The notes under the pieces: model-generated | Told to the model about the DNA's origin: nothing | The model's database searches: none | Seen by the model: the letters and a program-made list of their open reading frames with translations, nothing else | In this document: in pieces, positions 34,573 through 42,432 of the stretch | Layout: every line of letters starts with the position of its first letter | Position numbering within the stretch: position 1 is the first letter of the stretch | DNA from: Opitutales bacterium | GTDB taxonomy: Bacteria; Verrucomicrobiota; Verrucomicrobiia; Opitutales; Seribacteraceae | Direction: 5' to 3' | Length of the DNA: 64,000 bases | NCBI GenBank assembly: GCA_029254745.1 | Contig: JAQWWZ010000041.1 | Span: 1 to 64,000, forward strand | Position numbers and translations under genes: made by a program

Positions 34573-36210
34573 ATGCTTTCATCAGGTACGCGTATTGGTC
34601 CATCTAGAATAATTTCTTGGTTGGGAGACGGTTCGTGTGGTCAAAGTTATGAATGTATTGAAACAGATGGGGAGAGTAAGGGAGAAAAAGTCTACGCAAA
34701 GTTAATCCATCGAGAGATTTCTGAAAGTAAGGGATTTGAAGACTATTTTCTTCAGGAATGTCAGGCACTGGAGCAACTTGAGGGACCTGGTATTTGGCCC
34801 ATTCAAAAATTTGGAGTTATGAAGTGGAAGCATTGGATTTATTATCCTTGGCTTCAGGGGCACAGTATGATGATTGGCAAGCCATCTGCCCACGATGAAG
34901 AAGATGGAGGGGAAGAGGTTTTACTTAGGTCACTTGGAGATTTTTTAGAACACAAGCCTGAAGAAATGAACCCAGATACATTACTGGGAATTATGATTTT
35001 TTTACACCAAGCCGTGCATCGTGCTCACTTAGGCGGTGTAGTTCATGGCAATTTAAAGCCTCGTAATATTCTTGTGGAGTGGAGTGGGGCAGGAAAGGTA
35101 AAAGCATGGATTACCGAATTTGGATTATGGAAGATGAATGCTTTTGCTACCATAAGGCAAGAAGAGACCGATACCCTTGGTATTTTCATGAATCTGGATG
35201 TTCAGGAGTCGGTTGCAGCAGCAGCAAAGTTTCGCCCGGAGGGGGTGTCGTCAACAGATATTCCTGATGAAAAATGGGACCTTTGTGGCTTAGGACAAAT
35301 TGTTCACTGGATCGTAGACAAGAAAGGCCTTAGGCAAGATGCGGACTGGAAAGAGTGGATGGCCTGGGCAGTGCAAGCCGCTTCTGTCACCGGTTTCCCC
35401 TCTGTTGCTCACTCCATGCATGCCTTGCCCGGTATGGGGGATATCGCTCAGTATGGTCTTAAGTTGGAGGGCGAAAATGATTCGGTCAAAATTGACCCGG
35501 AAGAAGTGAGGGCCAAAAGAGAGTTAGAGTGGAGCTTTCAGGAAAAAAGAGATAACCTTCGATTCCGGCGTAACATGACCGCGTTTGTCGGAGGGATCTG
35601 CCTTGTTGTATCTCTTGTGTCTATGGCATATAATTTCTTTCGCCCTTCGCCTTGGACGGAGTACTCAATAGACGGTATATTGGACAGTTATCAATTGGGT
35701 GCAGGGATTTTCAGTGGTCAGGCTTGGGGTATTGTTCCAGCTGCCTATGATAGTGATCATAAAGGAGGACAGGATGTAGTTGGAGAGTGGGAGAAGGAAG
35801 ACGGTTTTTTAAAGCTCAGCTTTAGGAAATTTAAGATAAAGCCAAATGATGAAGGTGATAAAAAACTTTGGCAGTATATTGGTACAGGCAAGACAAGTCC
35901 GGATGATTATCACAACTGGCAAGATTACCTCCGTTTTGATCGTTCAAGAGAGGCCCTAATCCTCGTAAAAAGAGTTGATGACAGAAATGAGTACAAACCA
36001 GGGCGTCGTGGTAGCGATGCCCCACGACTCTTTCCTTCCGAACGATTTTCTGGCAAGGGTGCAATTAAAAAAGCCGAATTAGCTTTCATTAACCGAAGTG
36101 GTAAAAGTCTTAATTGGACCTTCTTTTTTGGGATAGGATTTTTACTTGCAGCGTCACTTTATCATCGAGAGACCAAAAAAATAGAGGCGGAACAAAGCGG
36201 AAAGGATTGA
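34573..36210 (+). CDS. Membrane-anchored kinase-like protein, probable pseudokinase
   Basis: The 545-residue protein has an N-terminal eukaryotic-like kinase fold: glycine loop GDGSCGQSYE at 18-27, the ATP-binding Lys in VYAK (K43), the alpha-C Glu (E62) and VVHGNLKPRNIL at 156-167. The catalytic Asp of HRD is Asn (N160), and the DFG Asp is Glu (TEFG, E182). N165, a metal ligand, is kept. A helix near 335-357 (TAFVGGICLVVSLVSMAYNFF) separates it from a soluble domain (358-518) of unknown function, and a last hydrophobic segment (about 519-534) follows. It probably acts as a scaffold or binds nucleotide without phosphotransfer. It starts 24 bp after nadK. Confidence 0.8.
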   Translation: MLSSGTRIGPSRIISWLGDGSCGQSYECIETDGESKGEKVYAKLIHREISESKGFEDYFLQECQALEQLEGPGIWPIQKFGVMKWKHWIYYPWLQGHSMMIGKPSAHDEEDGGEEVLLRSLGDFLEHKPEEMNPDTLLGIMIFLHQAVHRAHLGGVVHGNLKPRNILVEWSGAGKVKAWITEFGLWKMNAFATIRQEETDTLGIFMNLDVQESVAAAAKFRPEGVSSTDIPDEKWDLCGLGQIVHWIVDKKGLRQDADWKEWMAWAVQAASVTGFPSVAHSMHALPGMGDIAQYGLKLEGENDSVKIDPEEVRAKRELEWSFQEKRDNLRFRRNMTAFVGGICLVVSLVSMAYNFFRPSPWTEYSIDGILDSYQLGAGIFSGQAWGIVPAAYDSDHKGGQDVVGEWEKEDGFLKLSFRKFKIKPNDEGDKKLWQYIGTGKTSPDDYHNWQDYLRFDRSREALILVKRVDDRNEYKPGRRGSDAPRLFPSERFSGKGAIKKAELAFINRSGKSLNWTFFFGIGFLLAASLYHRETKKIEAEQSGKD

Positions 36211-36242
36211 ACTCCATAAAACCAACCCTTATCAGTACAATA

Positions 36243-37010
36243 ATGAATCTTCTTTGGGCTAGGCTTGTCAGATCATATTTTTTGTATTCCATTCCGTTTC
36301 TTTTTGCCTCTTGTACTAATCGATCACCAGAAGGCGAGTTCAGCGGAGAAATCAAAGATTGGGTTCATGAGGTATTTCAAGGCAAATATGTCACGGCCGA
36401 AGATGAAAGCCCAATAGAGCTCACTTTGCGACAAACACCGAACGGGATGCTTGCCGAGATGACATTTCAACATCCGCAACTGAAATTGATCAAGCGGAGA
36501 GGAACCTGGGAAGTCGGAGACGGTGAGCGTGTTATTCGATTTAATGATGATAAAAGCCCGTCAGAATATTATCTTATAAAAAGAGGGGTACGCTTTGCCT
36601 TTCAAACAAAGGAGGGATTGAGTAACGAGGATGGATCACCGATTTTGTTGATGAGAAATGTTGGTGTATCAAGAAAATCATCTTACCCGTTGGAGATTAA
36701 AATGATGCAAGGTGGAGAAGCGGTTGTAAAAGGGGGGGCAGCTAAATCTTTTCTGTCGAGGGAGTGGAGGCAGGCGGGTCAAGGTTTTGTAGTGATTACA
36801 AAATTACCGGCTGAAAATAATGGTAAAGATTCAGATTCCTTGGAGACCTATAAATATTTCCTGGAGTGGGGAGGGGAGAATTCTCAAGATCTTATCCTCA
36901 AGAAAATCGTGCTCACGAGACCTTTCCTTAAAAAAGATGGTACCAAGCGCCAAAGTTGGATGAGTTCATTGATTTTTAACGATAATCCAAGGCTTAAGAG
37001 GAAGGGGTAG
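36243..37010 (+). CDS. Predicted lipoprotein, possibly NlpE-like
   Basis: The ATG at 36243 gives 255 residues. A longer in-frame start at 36114 (TTG) would overlap the kinase-like gene and precede the signal, so it is rejected. A signal with lipobox PFLFASC follows. The pattern 'GKYVTAEDESPIELTLRQTPNG', then an 'RRGTWEVGDGERVIRF' strand pair and a C-terminal basic tail is loosely like NlpE/DUF4377-type beta-barrel lipoproteins that bind small ligands or sense envelope stress. The assignment is weak. It lies 32 bp after the pseudokinase gene. Confidence 0.7.
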   Translation: MNLLWARLVRSYFLYSIPFLFASCTNRSPEGEFSGEIKDWVHEVFQGKYVTAEDESPIELTLRQTPNGMLAEMTFQHPQLKLIKRRGTWEVGDGERVIRFNDDKSPSEYYLIKRGVRFAFQTKEGLSNEDGSPILLMRNVGVSRKSSYPLEIKMMQGGEAVVKGGAAKSFLSREWRQAGQGFVVITKLPAENNGKDSDSLETYKYFLEWGGENSQDLILKKIVLTRPFLKKDGTKRQSWMSSLIFNDNPRLKRKG

Positions 37011-37087
37011 GTGTTTTTTGACCTTTGGTCTAAGGTTTGACGTCTTGGTAAAGTTCGGCATCATTACCGCTTTTATTCTTTATTCTC

Positions 37088-39610
37088 ATGATTACAGCAC
37101 TTCAAAATTTTACTGCAAAAAGGGGACGCCCCTTTTTCTTTTTCCTCCTCATTGTTGTTGGGGTATCTTTTGTCCTTTACCTCTCACAGGGTACATCTGT
37201 CTTTGACTTTTTCCCAGACCCCAATCGTGAGAAAAAAGAATTTTATGGTTCTGACTTCAATGATCCTGACCAACGAAGGTTGCTTTCGATTACGAACCAA
37301 GTTGCTGCAGACTTGGGTGCTATATTACCTCCGACTCGTGATGTACTTGAAAAAGCAGATGCTCGTTATTTTGAAAGTTTGCAGAATCAGCTTAGGGCTG
37401 CTTATCAACCAGAGAATCGAGATAAAGTTGACCAGGGAACATTACAAAATATGTTTGGGTATATGCAATCTTGGAGGAATTTCCCAGATGCAGTCAAAGT
37501 GATGGCAATTGCAAGGAGCGGGAATTATGATTTTGAGTTTTCTGATGCCTCGATTCGCACGAAGCTTATCATGGACAGCCTTGCAGACGAGTTGAATTTT
37601 ATGCCCTTGGATGTTAATAATCCCTCAATTAATTCCTACTATCACGATTTTGTTACTCAACTAAACCCGGTGTTGAGCGAGGATGAAAATCGTAGTACTG
37701 CTTTTACGAATATTGCCAGGTATCGCGGAGTTGCCCCTAGAGATGTAGATGCCATTCTTTACTCTCACTTCCGTTCCCACCAGTTGGATCGTTCATTCAC
37801 ACAAGCAGGTTACACTCTGGATACAGAGGGCGAAATTGAAATGCATCGTGATCAATTTGCATGGGATGCAGAGGCTATCTCTCTGTCGTCAGATGATTTT
37901 CCATTTAACAGCCCAGCCTTGGCCTCGATCAGCTTTCAATCCATCCCGAAAGTGGGAAACAAAATTTCCATAGACTTGGGCCGTGCTAATGCCAGCTTTG
38001 AGTTTGTTGGTACTCCCAAGGATGCCAACGGTTCTTCTTATTTTGTTACCCTTGGCAAAAATATCGAAACATCTCTTCGGGCACTCAACAAAAAGATCCT
38101 AAAATCAAAGCTCAACCTCAAAACTCGCTTATCTACAAAATCCATTTCCCTGTTGGTTGAGAACGGCGCATTGTCGAGAAAGAATCCATCTTTTACTTCC
38201 AATTCTAAATCACTTGCCTTTGACTACTCATTGGAATCTAAACTTAAGTCATTTTATGACGAAGTTAAAACAGCCCCCCAGTTTGTTGAGCCTGCTCAAA
38301 CTTATGCTTCGGTCGTAAACTTTGACTCAAGCAACTTTTACACCCCGTTTCCTGAGCCTGATGAGGTGAGAATGCAATCGTATTTCGAGAGAAACAAAAT
38401 GCTTTTCGAACCCTTACCCCAAGCCCCATCTTTGGATTCCTTACAGAAAAAATCGGGGGCAAAGGGACCTGAAGGAGAAAGAGGGGCTGATGGGAACAGT
38501 ACAAAAGCCGGGGGTAAACTTTTACTCACCCAGACCTCGGATGCAGACTTGAACAATTCACAAACCCCTTTAGTTGCTTATGAAGATGTCAAAGAAGAAG
38601 TCCGAAAGAGAATTATGGAGGGAGACAAGCTTGATGCAGATAGAGAAGCGAGTGAATTGGCTAAGGAGTCAGCCCTTGCGTTTTTGGAAGCGATTAATGC
38701 ATTAGGCGATCGTTTACACTCGTCTTATGAGAGTTATCCACAAATTCGACAGTCTAAAGAACTTCTTGAGAGTCTAAAAGTGTCGGGCGGAAAATTAAAC
38801 CGAGTAAAGTTTTCAAGTAAGGACATGGGACTACAGTCTCGCATCCTTGGGCTGGAAACCAGGGCCAGTGAAAGAAAAGCGAATCGAAATCCTTTAAAAG
38901 AAGTGGAAGAACTTACTGAAAAAAGATTTTTTACCCGTTCGATTCGACAAACTCAAAAAGGGTATGCTGTTTTTATTTTAGATCGAAAAACCGAAGAATC
39001 CATCAGTGTATTTGAAAAGGCAGACTTCAGGCTACTGTACCGCGAGTATCTTAAAAAAATGAAAACCATTGAGTTTGGGAAATGGATCGACACTCAGTTT
39101 GAGAAAATTGCCAAGACAGGCTCTTCTTTTTCATTGGGAAGCAAAGTTGCTTTTAAGGCAAAGAGTGCACCAGCCATTCGCTCATCTTATGACAGGAAAA
39201 GTTCTAAGATTAGAAATCAACTGCAAGATCTGCAAAATGAAAGAAGTGATATCAGTTCTGCTGAGCAGGAAAAAAATGCGACTAAGGCTCAAAACGCTAG
39301 AAAATCTGAGCTCGATAAGCAAATCGAAGATTTACGTGAATTACAGGGTGTTGTTAACAGTCAAAGACTTCTCAGTAATCAATTGATTGAGGTAGTTGAC
39401 ACCATGGAACCAGACGGCCAATGGGTAGAGCAGGAGAGAACCGAAGGCAGTGCTTTCTTTGTTAAGCTTACTGGTGTCTACACGCTGCGAAATCAGAATG
39501 CGGATAAAGAACAACTCAAGAACCGGGTAAGTAACTTGGAGTATTCCAGAGCGGAAGTGGCACGAAGTCTAATTCTCGACGATTTGATTGCTTCTGGATC
39601 AAGCCAGTAA
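37088..39610 (+). CDS. Large membrane-anchored periplasmic protein, PpiD/SurA-like (tentative)
   Basis: The 840-residue protein starts with an N-terminal anchor (PFFFFLLIVVGVSFVLYL at 15-32). The rest is periplasmic, helical and charged. The general layout, one anchor plus a SurA-N-like helical region and a long tail, fits PpiD-type chaperones, and Verrucomicrobiota have such proteins. No clear parvulin rotamase motif was found. About residues 700-760 form a coiled coil rich in Glu/Gln/Arg (NQLQDLQNERSDI). It is followed by tlyA on the opposite strand, 3 bp away. Confidence 0.6.
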   Translation: MITALQNFTAKRGRPFFFFLLIVVGVSFVLYLSQGTSVFDFFPDPNREKKEFYGSDFNDPDQRRLLSITNQVAADLGAILPPTRDVLEKADARYFESLQNQLRAAYQPENRDKVDQGTLQNMFGYMQSWRNFPDAVKVMAIARSGNYDFEFSDASIRTKLIMDSLADELNFMPLDVNNPSINSYYHDFVTQLNPVLSEDENRSTAFTNIARYRGVAPRDVDAILYSHFRSHQLDRSFTQAGYTLDTEGEIEMHRDQFAWDAEAISLSSDDFPFNSPALASISFQSIPKVGNKISIDLGRANASFEFVGTPKDANGSSYFVTLGKNIETSLRALNKKILKSKLNLKTRLSTKSISLLVENGALSRKNPSFTSNSKSLAFDYSLESKLKSFYDEVKTAPQFVEPAQTYASVVNFDSSNFYTPFPEPDEVRMQSYFERNKMLFEPLPQAPSLDSLQKKSGAKGPEGERGADGNSTKAGGKLLLTQTSDADLNNSQTPLVAYEDVKEEVRKRIMEGDKLDADREASELAKESALAFLEAINALGDRLHSSYESYPQIRQSKELLESLKVSGGKLNRVKFSSKDMGLQSRILGLETRASERKANRNPLKEVEELTEKRFFTRSIRQTQKGYAVFILDRKTEESISVFEKADFRLLYREYLKKMKTIEFGKWIDTQFEKIAKTGSSFSLGSKVAFKAKSAPAIRSSYDRKSSKIRNQLQDLQNERSDISSAEQEKNATKAQNARKSELDKQIEDLRELQGVVNSQRLLSNQLIEVVDTMEPDGQWVEQERTEGSAFFVKLTGVYTLRNQNADKEQLKNRVSNLEYSRAEVARSLILDDLIASGSSQ

Positions 39611-39613
39611 TTG

Positions 39614-40372
39614 TTAATCCCCCTTTTTTTTCCAGGCTAAGAAATATTCAAGGTTTCCATCTGAACCATGGGGGCTGGCTTCTTTCTCTTGGATCAGGCT
39701 AGATCCCTCAAGCTGTTCCCTGGAGAATGCTAAAATTTCTTTTTTGACTCGTTCATGAGTTTCGTTTGACCGAATCACTCCCTTTGATTCCGACGCTTCT
39801 TCTCGGGTACATTCAAACTGTGGTTTCACCAAAGAGATTAATATACCCTCAGCTGCCACAAAATTCCATGCTTGTGGCAAAACTTTTTGTAGAGATATAA
39901 AAGATAGGTCCATTACGACCAAAGGAAAGGGTGCCCCTTCAATATCCTCTTTACTTAAGTGTCGCAGATTCACTTTTTCAAAATTTTGAACCCTTTCATC
40001 TATTCTCAGCTTGTAGTGGAGCTGACCATGCCCAACATCTACACAAATTGCCTGCCTTGCCCCCATTTGTAATAAGCAATCAGTAAAGCCTCCAGTAGAA
40101 GCACCTAAATCAAGGACAGACATACCGGATGGGTTAATTTGAGAATCTTTCAGGAAATTTTCCATCTTGAGCCCACCTCGTCCAACATATTTGAGTGGAG
40201 TTTTTACAAAAACTGGGGCGTCAACTGTAAGGGATCTACTGGCCTTATCCAGTCTTTCGGTTCCTTTCCATATTTGACCGGCAAGGATTAACGCTTTCGC
40301 TTGGGCCCTGCTTTCACAATGGCCCTGCAGTACAAGTAGTTCATCTAGGCGCTTTTTCCCGATCTTTTTCAT
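39614..40372 (-). CDS. tlyA: TlyA family rRNA methyltransferase
   Basis: The 252-residue product has an S4 domain at the N-terminus (KRLDELLVLQGHCESRAQAKALI) and an FtsJ-like S-adenosylmethionine fold (VLDLGASTGGFTDCLLQMGA, CVDVGHGQL, VMDLSFISLQ). TlyA 2'-O-methylates cytidines in rRNA and affects capreomycin sensitivity in mycobacteria. Older annotation calls it hemolysin, which is misleading. It is divergent from mraZ. Confidence 0.93.
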   Translation of the reverse strand: MKKIGKKRLDELLVLQGHCESRAQAKALILAGQIWKGTERLDKASRSLTVDAPVFVKTPLKYVGRGGLKMENFLKDSQINPSGMSVLDLGASTGGFTDCLLQMGARQAICVDVGHGQLHYKLRIDERVQNFEKVNLRHLSKEDIEGAPFPLVVMDLSFISLQKVLPQAWNFVAAEGILISLVKPQFECTREEASESKGVIRSNETHERVKKEILAFSREQLEGSSLIQEKEASPHGSDGNLEYFLAWKKKGD

Positions 40373-40470
40373 AGAGCCATCAAAAAAGAGTAGGAGGATC
40401 TCAACCGCAATGCTCGAATTTTTTAATAATAAATAAACTTTTTTTTAAAAATTTGAAATACTACTTGACG

Positions 40471-40520
40471 AAAGTGGGTTAAAATGGGTAAAAGTGGTGA
40501 GTAATGGTAAATGTAGGTTA
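40471..40520 (+). promoter_or_regulatory. MraZ-type operator upstream of mraZ: 10-bp spaced TGGG repeats
   Basis: Successive 10-bp blocks read AAAGTGGGTT, AAAATGGGTA, AAAGTGGTGA, GTAATGGTAA and ATGTAGGTTA, so a TGGG-type core recurs on one face of the helix about every turn. MraZ is known to bind repeated TGGGN elements before its own operon, acting as autorepressor. A TTGACG (40465-40470) lies just ahead, a likely -35. mraZ starts 14 bp after the last block. The DNA periodicity is seen directly, the function is inferred. Confidence 0.8.
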
Positions 40521-40534
40521 AATGGATAGTGGAA

Positions 40535-40981
40535 ATGTCGGAAAGCGGAACAACATTCTTTGTAGGAGAGTTCACTCATGCCCTAGACCCCAAGGGCAGG
40601 CTGACGATTCCTTCAAAATGGAGGATATCCGGAGGGGAGAATACCTACCTCGCACTTCCGAATCCAGGAGGATACATTACTGTTTATCCGCCGAAAATGG
40701 TGGCTCGATTGGAGGAAAAAGTTGCGGAAGCAAGCTTCAGCGATACGCGGACTCAAGCTTTATTGATGGAGCTTTTTTCCAAGGCGCACTCCTTTGGTTG
40801 CGACAAGCAGGGTCGTATCAATTTAAACGACAAATTGCTGGAGCATGCAGGCATAAAAGGAAAGGCTGTGTTGGTTGGGAACTTTTCAGCTTTTGCTATA
40901 TGGTCGGAGGATCAGTATGAGAATCGAGAGACTGCAGATCAGAGGAACATTTTTGATGCGATGAGGGAGTTGGGGCTATGA
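40535..40981 (+). CDS. mraZ: Transcriptional regulator MraZ
   Basis: The protein has 148 residues from the ATG at 40535. A GTG two codons earlier is also open. Two AbrB/SpoVT-like domains are visible: [20 protein letters not shown] in the first half and [20 protein letters not shown] in the second. MraZ is the autoregulator of the dcw cluster that follows. The operator repeats immediately upstream support this. The reading ends with a TGA sharing bases with an ATG of a small open frame. Confidence 0.95.
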   Translation: MSESGTTFFVGEFTHALDPKGRLTIPSKWRISGGENTYLALPNPGGYITVYPPKMVARLEEKVAEASFSDTRTQALLMELFSKAHSFGCDKQGRINLNDKLLEHAGIKGKAVLVGNFSAFAIWSEDQYENRETADQRNIFDAMRELGL

Positions 40982-41121
40982 GGATTAAGAACTTGTTAGG
41001 GATGACTTTTAGGGTGGTTGTCCGACGAAGGGGAATGAGTTCATTTCTTGCCTGGCTCCCTTGCGCTTCTTTTTATAAGAACGTGAGTCGGAGGAGGTAC
41101 AATGTATTGTGGTGCGGTTGA
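40978..41121 (+). CDS. Possible 47-residue coupled ORF between mraZ and rsmH
   Basis: The ATG at 40978-40980 shares bases with the mraZ TGA (ATGA), and the frame runs to TGA at 41119-41121 across the 120-bp gap and into the start of rsmH. The product is basic (VVVRRRG, SRRRYN) with a short hydrophobic stretch ([12 protein letters not shown]). No homologue is known to me. It could be an ordinary gap with chance openness, and the overlap with the rsmH start argues for caution. Confidence 0.2.
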   Translation: MRIKNLLGMTFRVVVRRRGMSSFLAWLPCASFYKNVSRRRYNVLWCG

Positions 41122-42073
41122 GTTTGTTTGCTCTCCATCAGCGGTGAGTCACATACCGGTATTGCTTGATGAATGTATGGCTTTTCTTGAGCCTGGTCAT
41201 GGTGGTCACTTTGCTGACTTGACTTTTGGTGGTGGTGGGCACAGTAGGGCGATATTGGAGGCACACCCTGAGAATACATTGATGGCCATGGATTGTGATC
41301 CTGATGCTACAGATCGTAGTCTCTCAGTTGCCAAGGATTTTGATCAGCGTTTTCGGTTTGAAGACCGATCATTTATTGATTTTGACCAAGTTTCTTCAGA
41401 GGGAGATTTTCACGGTGTTCTCATGGACTTGGGGATTTCATCATTTCAGTTGATGGAGCCTACAAAGGGTTTTTCTTTTAGGCTAGATGCACCTATCGAT
41501 ATGAGGCTTAACCCTCGTGAGGGTCAGAGTGCTGCAGATTTTCTTGAAACTGCATCTCGTGAAAGTCTAGTTAGGGCTGTAAGGGAGTATGGAGAAGAGC
41601 GTAGGTGGAATCGTGTTGTTAATGCTATAATAAATGCACGAGGTACTGGTGTTTTAGGTCGCACGATGAGTGCCGCAGAGCTAGTTGCTAGTGCAGTAGG
41701 AGGGCATCGTTCACGCCAAAGGATTCATCCGGCAACCAAGACGTTTCAGGGTATTAGAATTGCGATTAATGGTGAGCTGGAGGCTTTGGCTTTAACTTTG
41801 CCAAAAGCTTTTAGAGGGCTAAAGCCAGGAGGTGTGCTTGCCGTTATATCATTCCACTCATTAGAGGATAGAATCGTAAAGCGATTTATGAGAAAAATGG
41901 CAGGCAGGCCCGAGCACAGAGGAGATTCGAGGTTAATAGATGAAAGAACTTCTTACGGTGAGTTGATTAAGTCCAAGGCGGTTTTTCCATCCAAAGAAGA
42001 GGTGGAGGCAAACCCCAAAAGCAGGTCTGCTAGATTGCGAGTTTTGAGGAAAATAAGGAACCCGCAACTGTAA
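41102..42073 (+). CDS. rsmH: 16S rRNA (cytosine1402-N4)-methyltransferase
   Basis: The 323-residue product carries HIPVLLDECMAFLEP, the SAM motif ADLTFGGGGHSRAIL and GVLMDLGISSFQLMEPTKGFSF, with SFHSLEDRIVKRFM at the end. RsmH methylates C1402 of 16S rRNA in the decoding centre. The ATG at 41102 is chosen because AGGAGGT lies at 41092-41098. A GTG at codon 15 would start nearer the usual 'HIPVLL' beginning but has no SD. Second recognised gene of the dcw cluster. Confidence 0.95.
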   Translation: MYCGAVEFVCSPSAVSHIPVLLDECMAFLEPGHGGHFADLTFGGGGHSRAILEAHPENTLMAMDCDPDATDRSLSVAKDFDQRFRFEDRSFIDFDQVSSEGDFHGVLMDLGISSFQLMEPTKGFSFRLDAPIDMRLNPREGQSAADFLETASRESLVRAVREYGEERRWNRVVNAIINARGTGVLGRTMSAAELVASAVGGHRSRQRIHPATKTFQGIRIAINGELEALALTLPKAFRGLKPGGVLAVISFHSLEDRIVKRFMRKMAGRPEHRGDSRLIDERTSYGELIKSKAVFPSKEEVEANPKSRSARLRVLRKIRNPQL

Positions 42074-42077
42074 CGAA

Positions 42078-42431
42078 ATGAGTAATCGTTCTATCATTAT
42101 AATACTTAGCTTAATTTCAGTGTTAGGAGCTGGTTCGATTGGGTTAGTATGGTTAAGGATGGAAATCTCAACTATAGCAAAAGAGTGTGGTGATCTTGAA
42201 GATGAATTAGAAATTATAGCACGGGAAGTTCATGAGCTGAGAGCGCAGAAATCCAGGGCTATGCGTCCTTCTTCTCTAGCTTCTATGGTGAGCGGAAGAC
42301 TTTCTATGCCAAACTCCAGGTTGACCTTTCATGTGAGCGGAGATGATATAAGAAGACGGCTTGGTACTCTGCCAAATGTAGCTACAGTTGATAGATTCAA
42401 TTCTGCAGGGGAGTTTGCGGGGACTAGGTGA
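42078..42431 (+). CDS. ftsL: FtsL-like cell division protein
   Basis: The 117-residue protein has one N-terminal membrane helix (SIIIILSLISVLGAGSIGLVWL at about 5-26). A short coiled coil follows (EISTIAKECGDLEDELEIIAREVHELRAQ at about 30-58), then a Ser/Arg-rich tail. Position between rsmH and ftsI and this topology fit FtsL, which works with FtsB and FtsQ to activate FtsW/FtsI. Sequence is too divergent to name by motif. It ends 1 bp before the ftsI ATG. Confidence 0.75.
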   Translation: MSNRSIIIILSLISVLGAGSIGLVWLRMEISTIAKECGDLEDELEIIAREVHELRAQKSRAMRPSSLASMVSGRLSMPNSRLTFHVSGDDIRRRLGTLPNVATVDRFNSAGEFAGTR

Positions 42432-42432
42432 A

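Noticed and set aside
36114-36242. Longer start of the lipoprotein gene, from a TTG
   Set aside because: It overlaps the end of the kinase-like gene and would place 43 residues before the signal peptide and lipobox. The ATG at 36243 fits.
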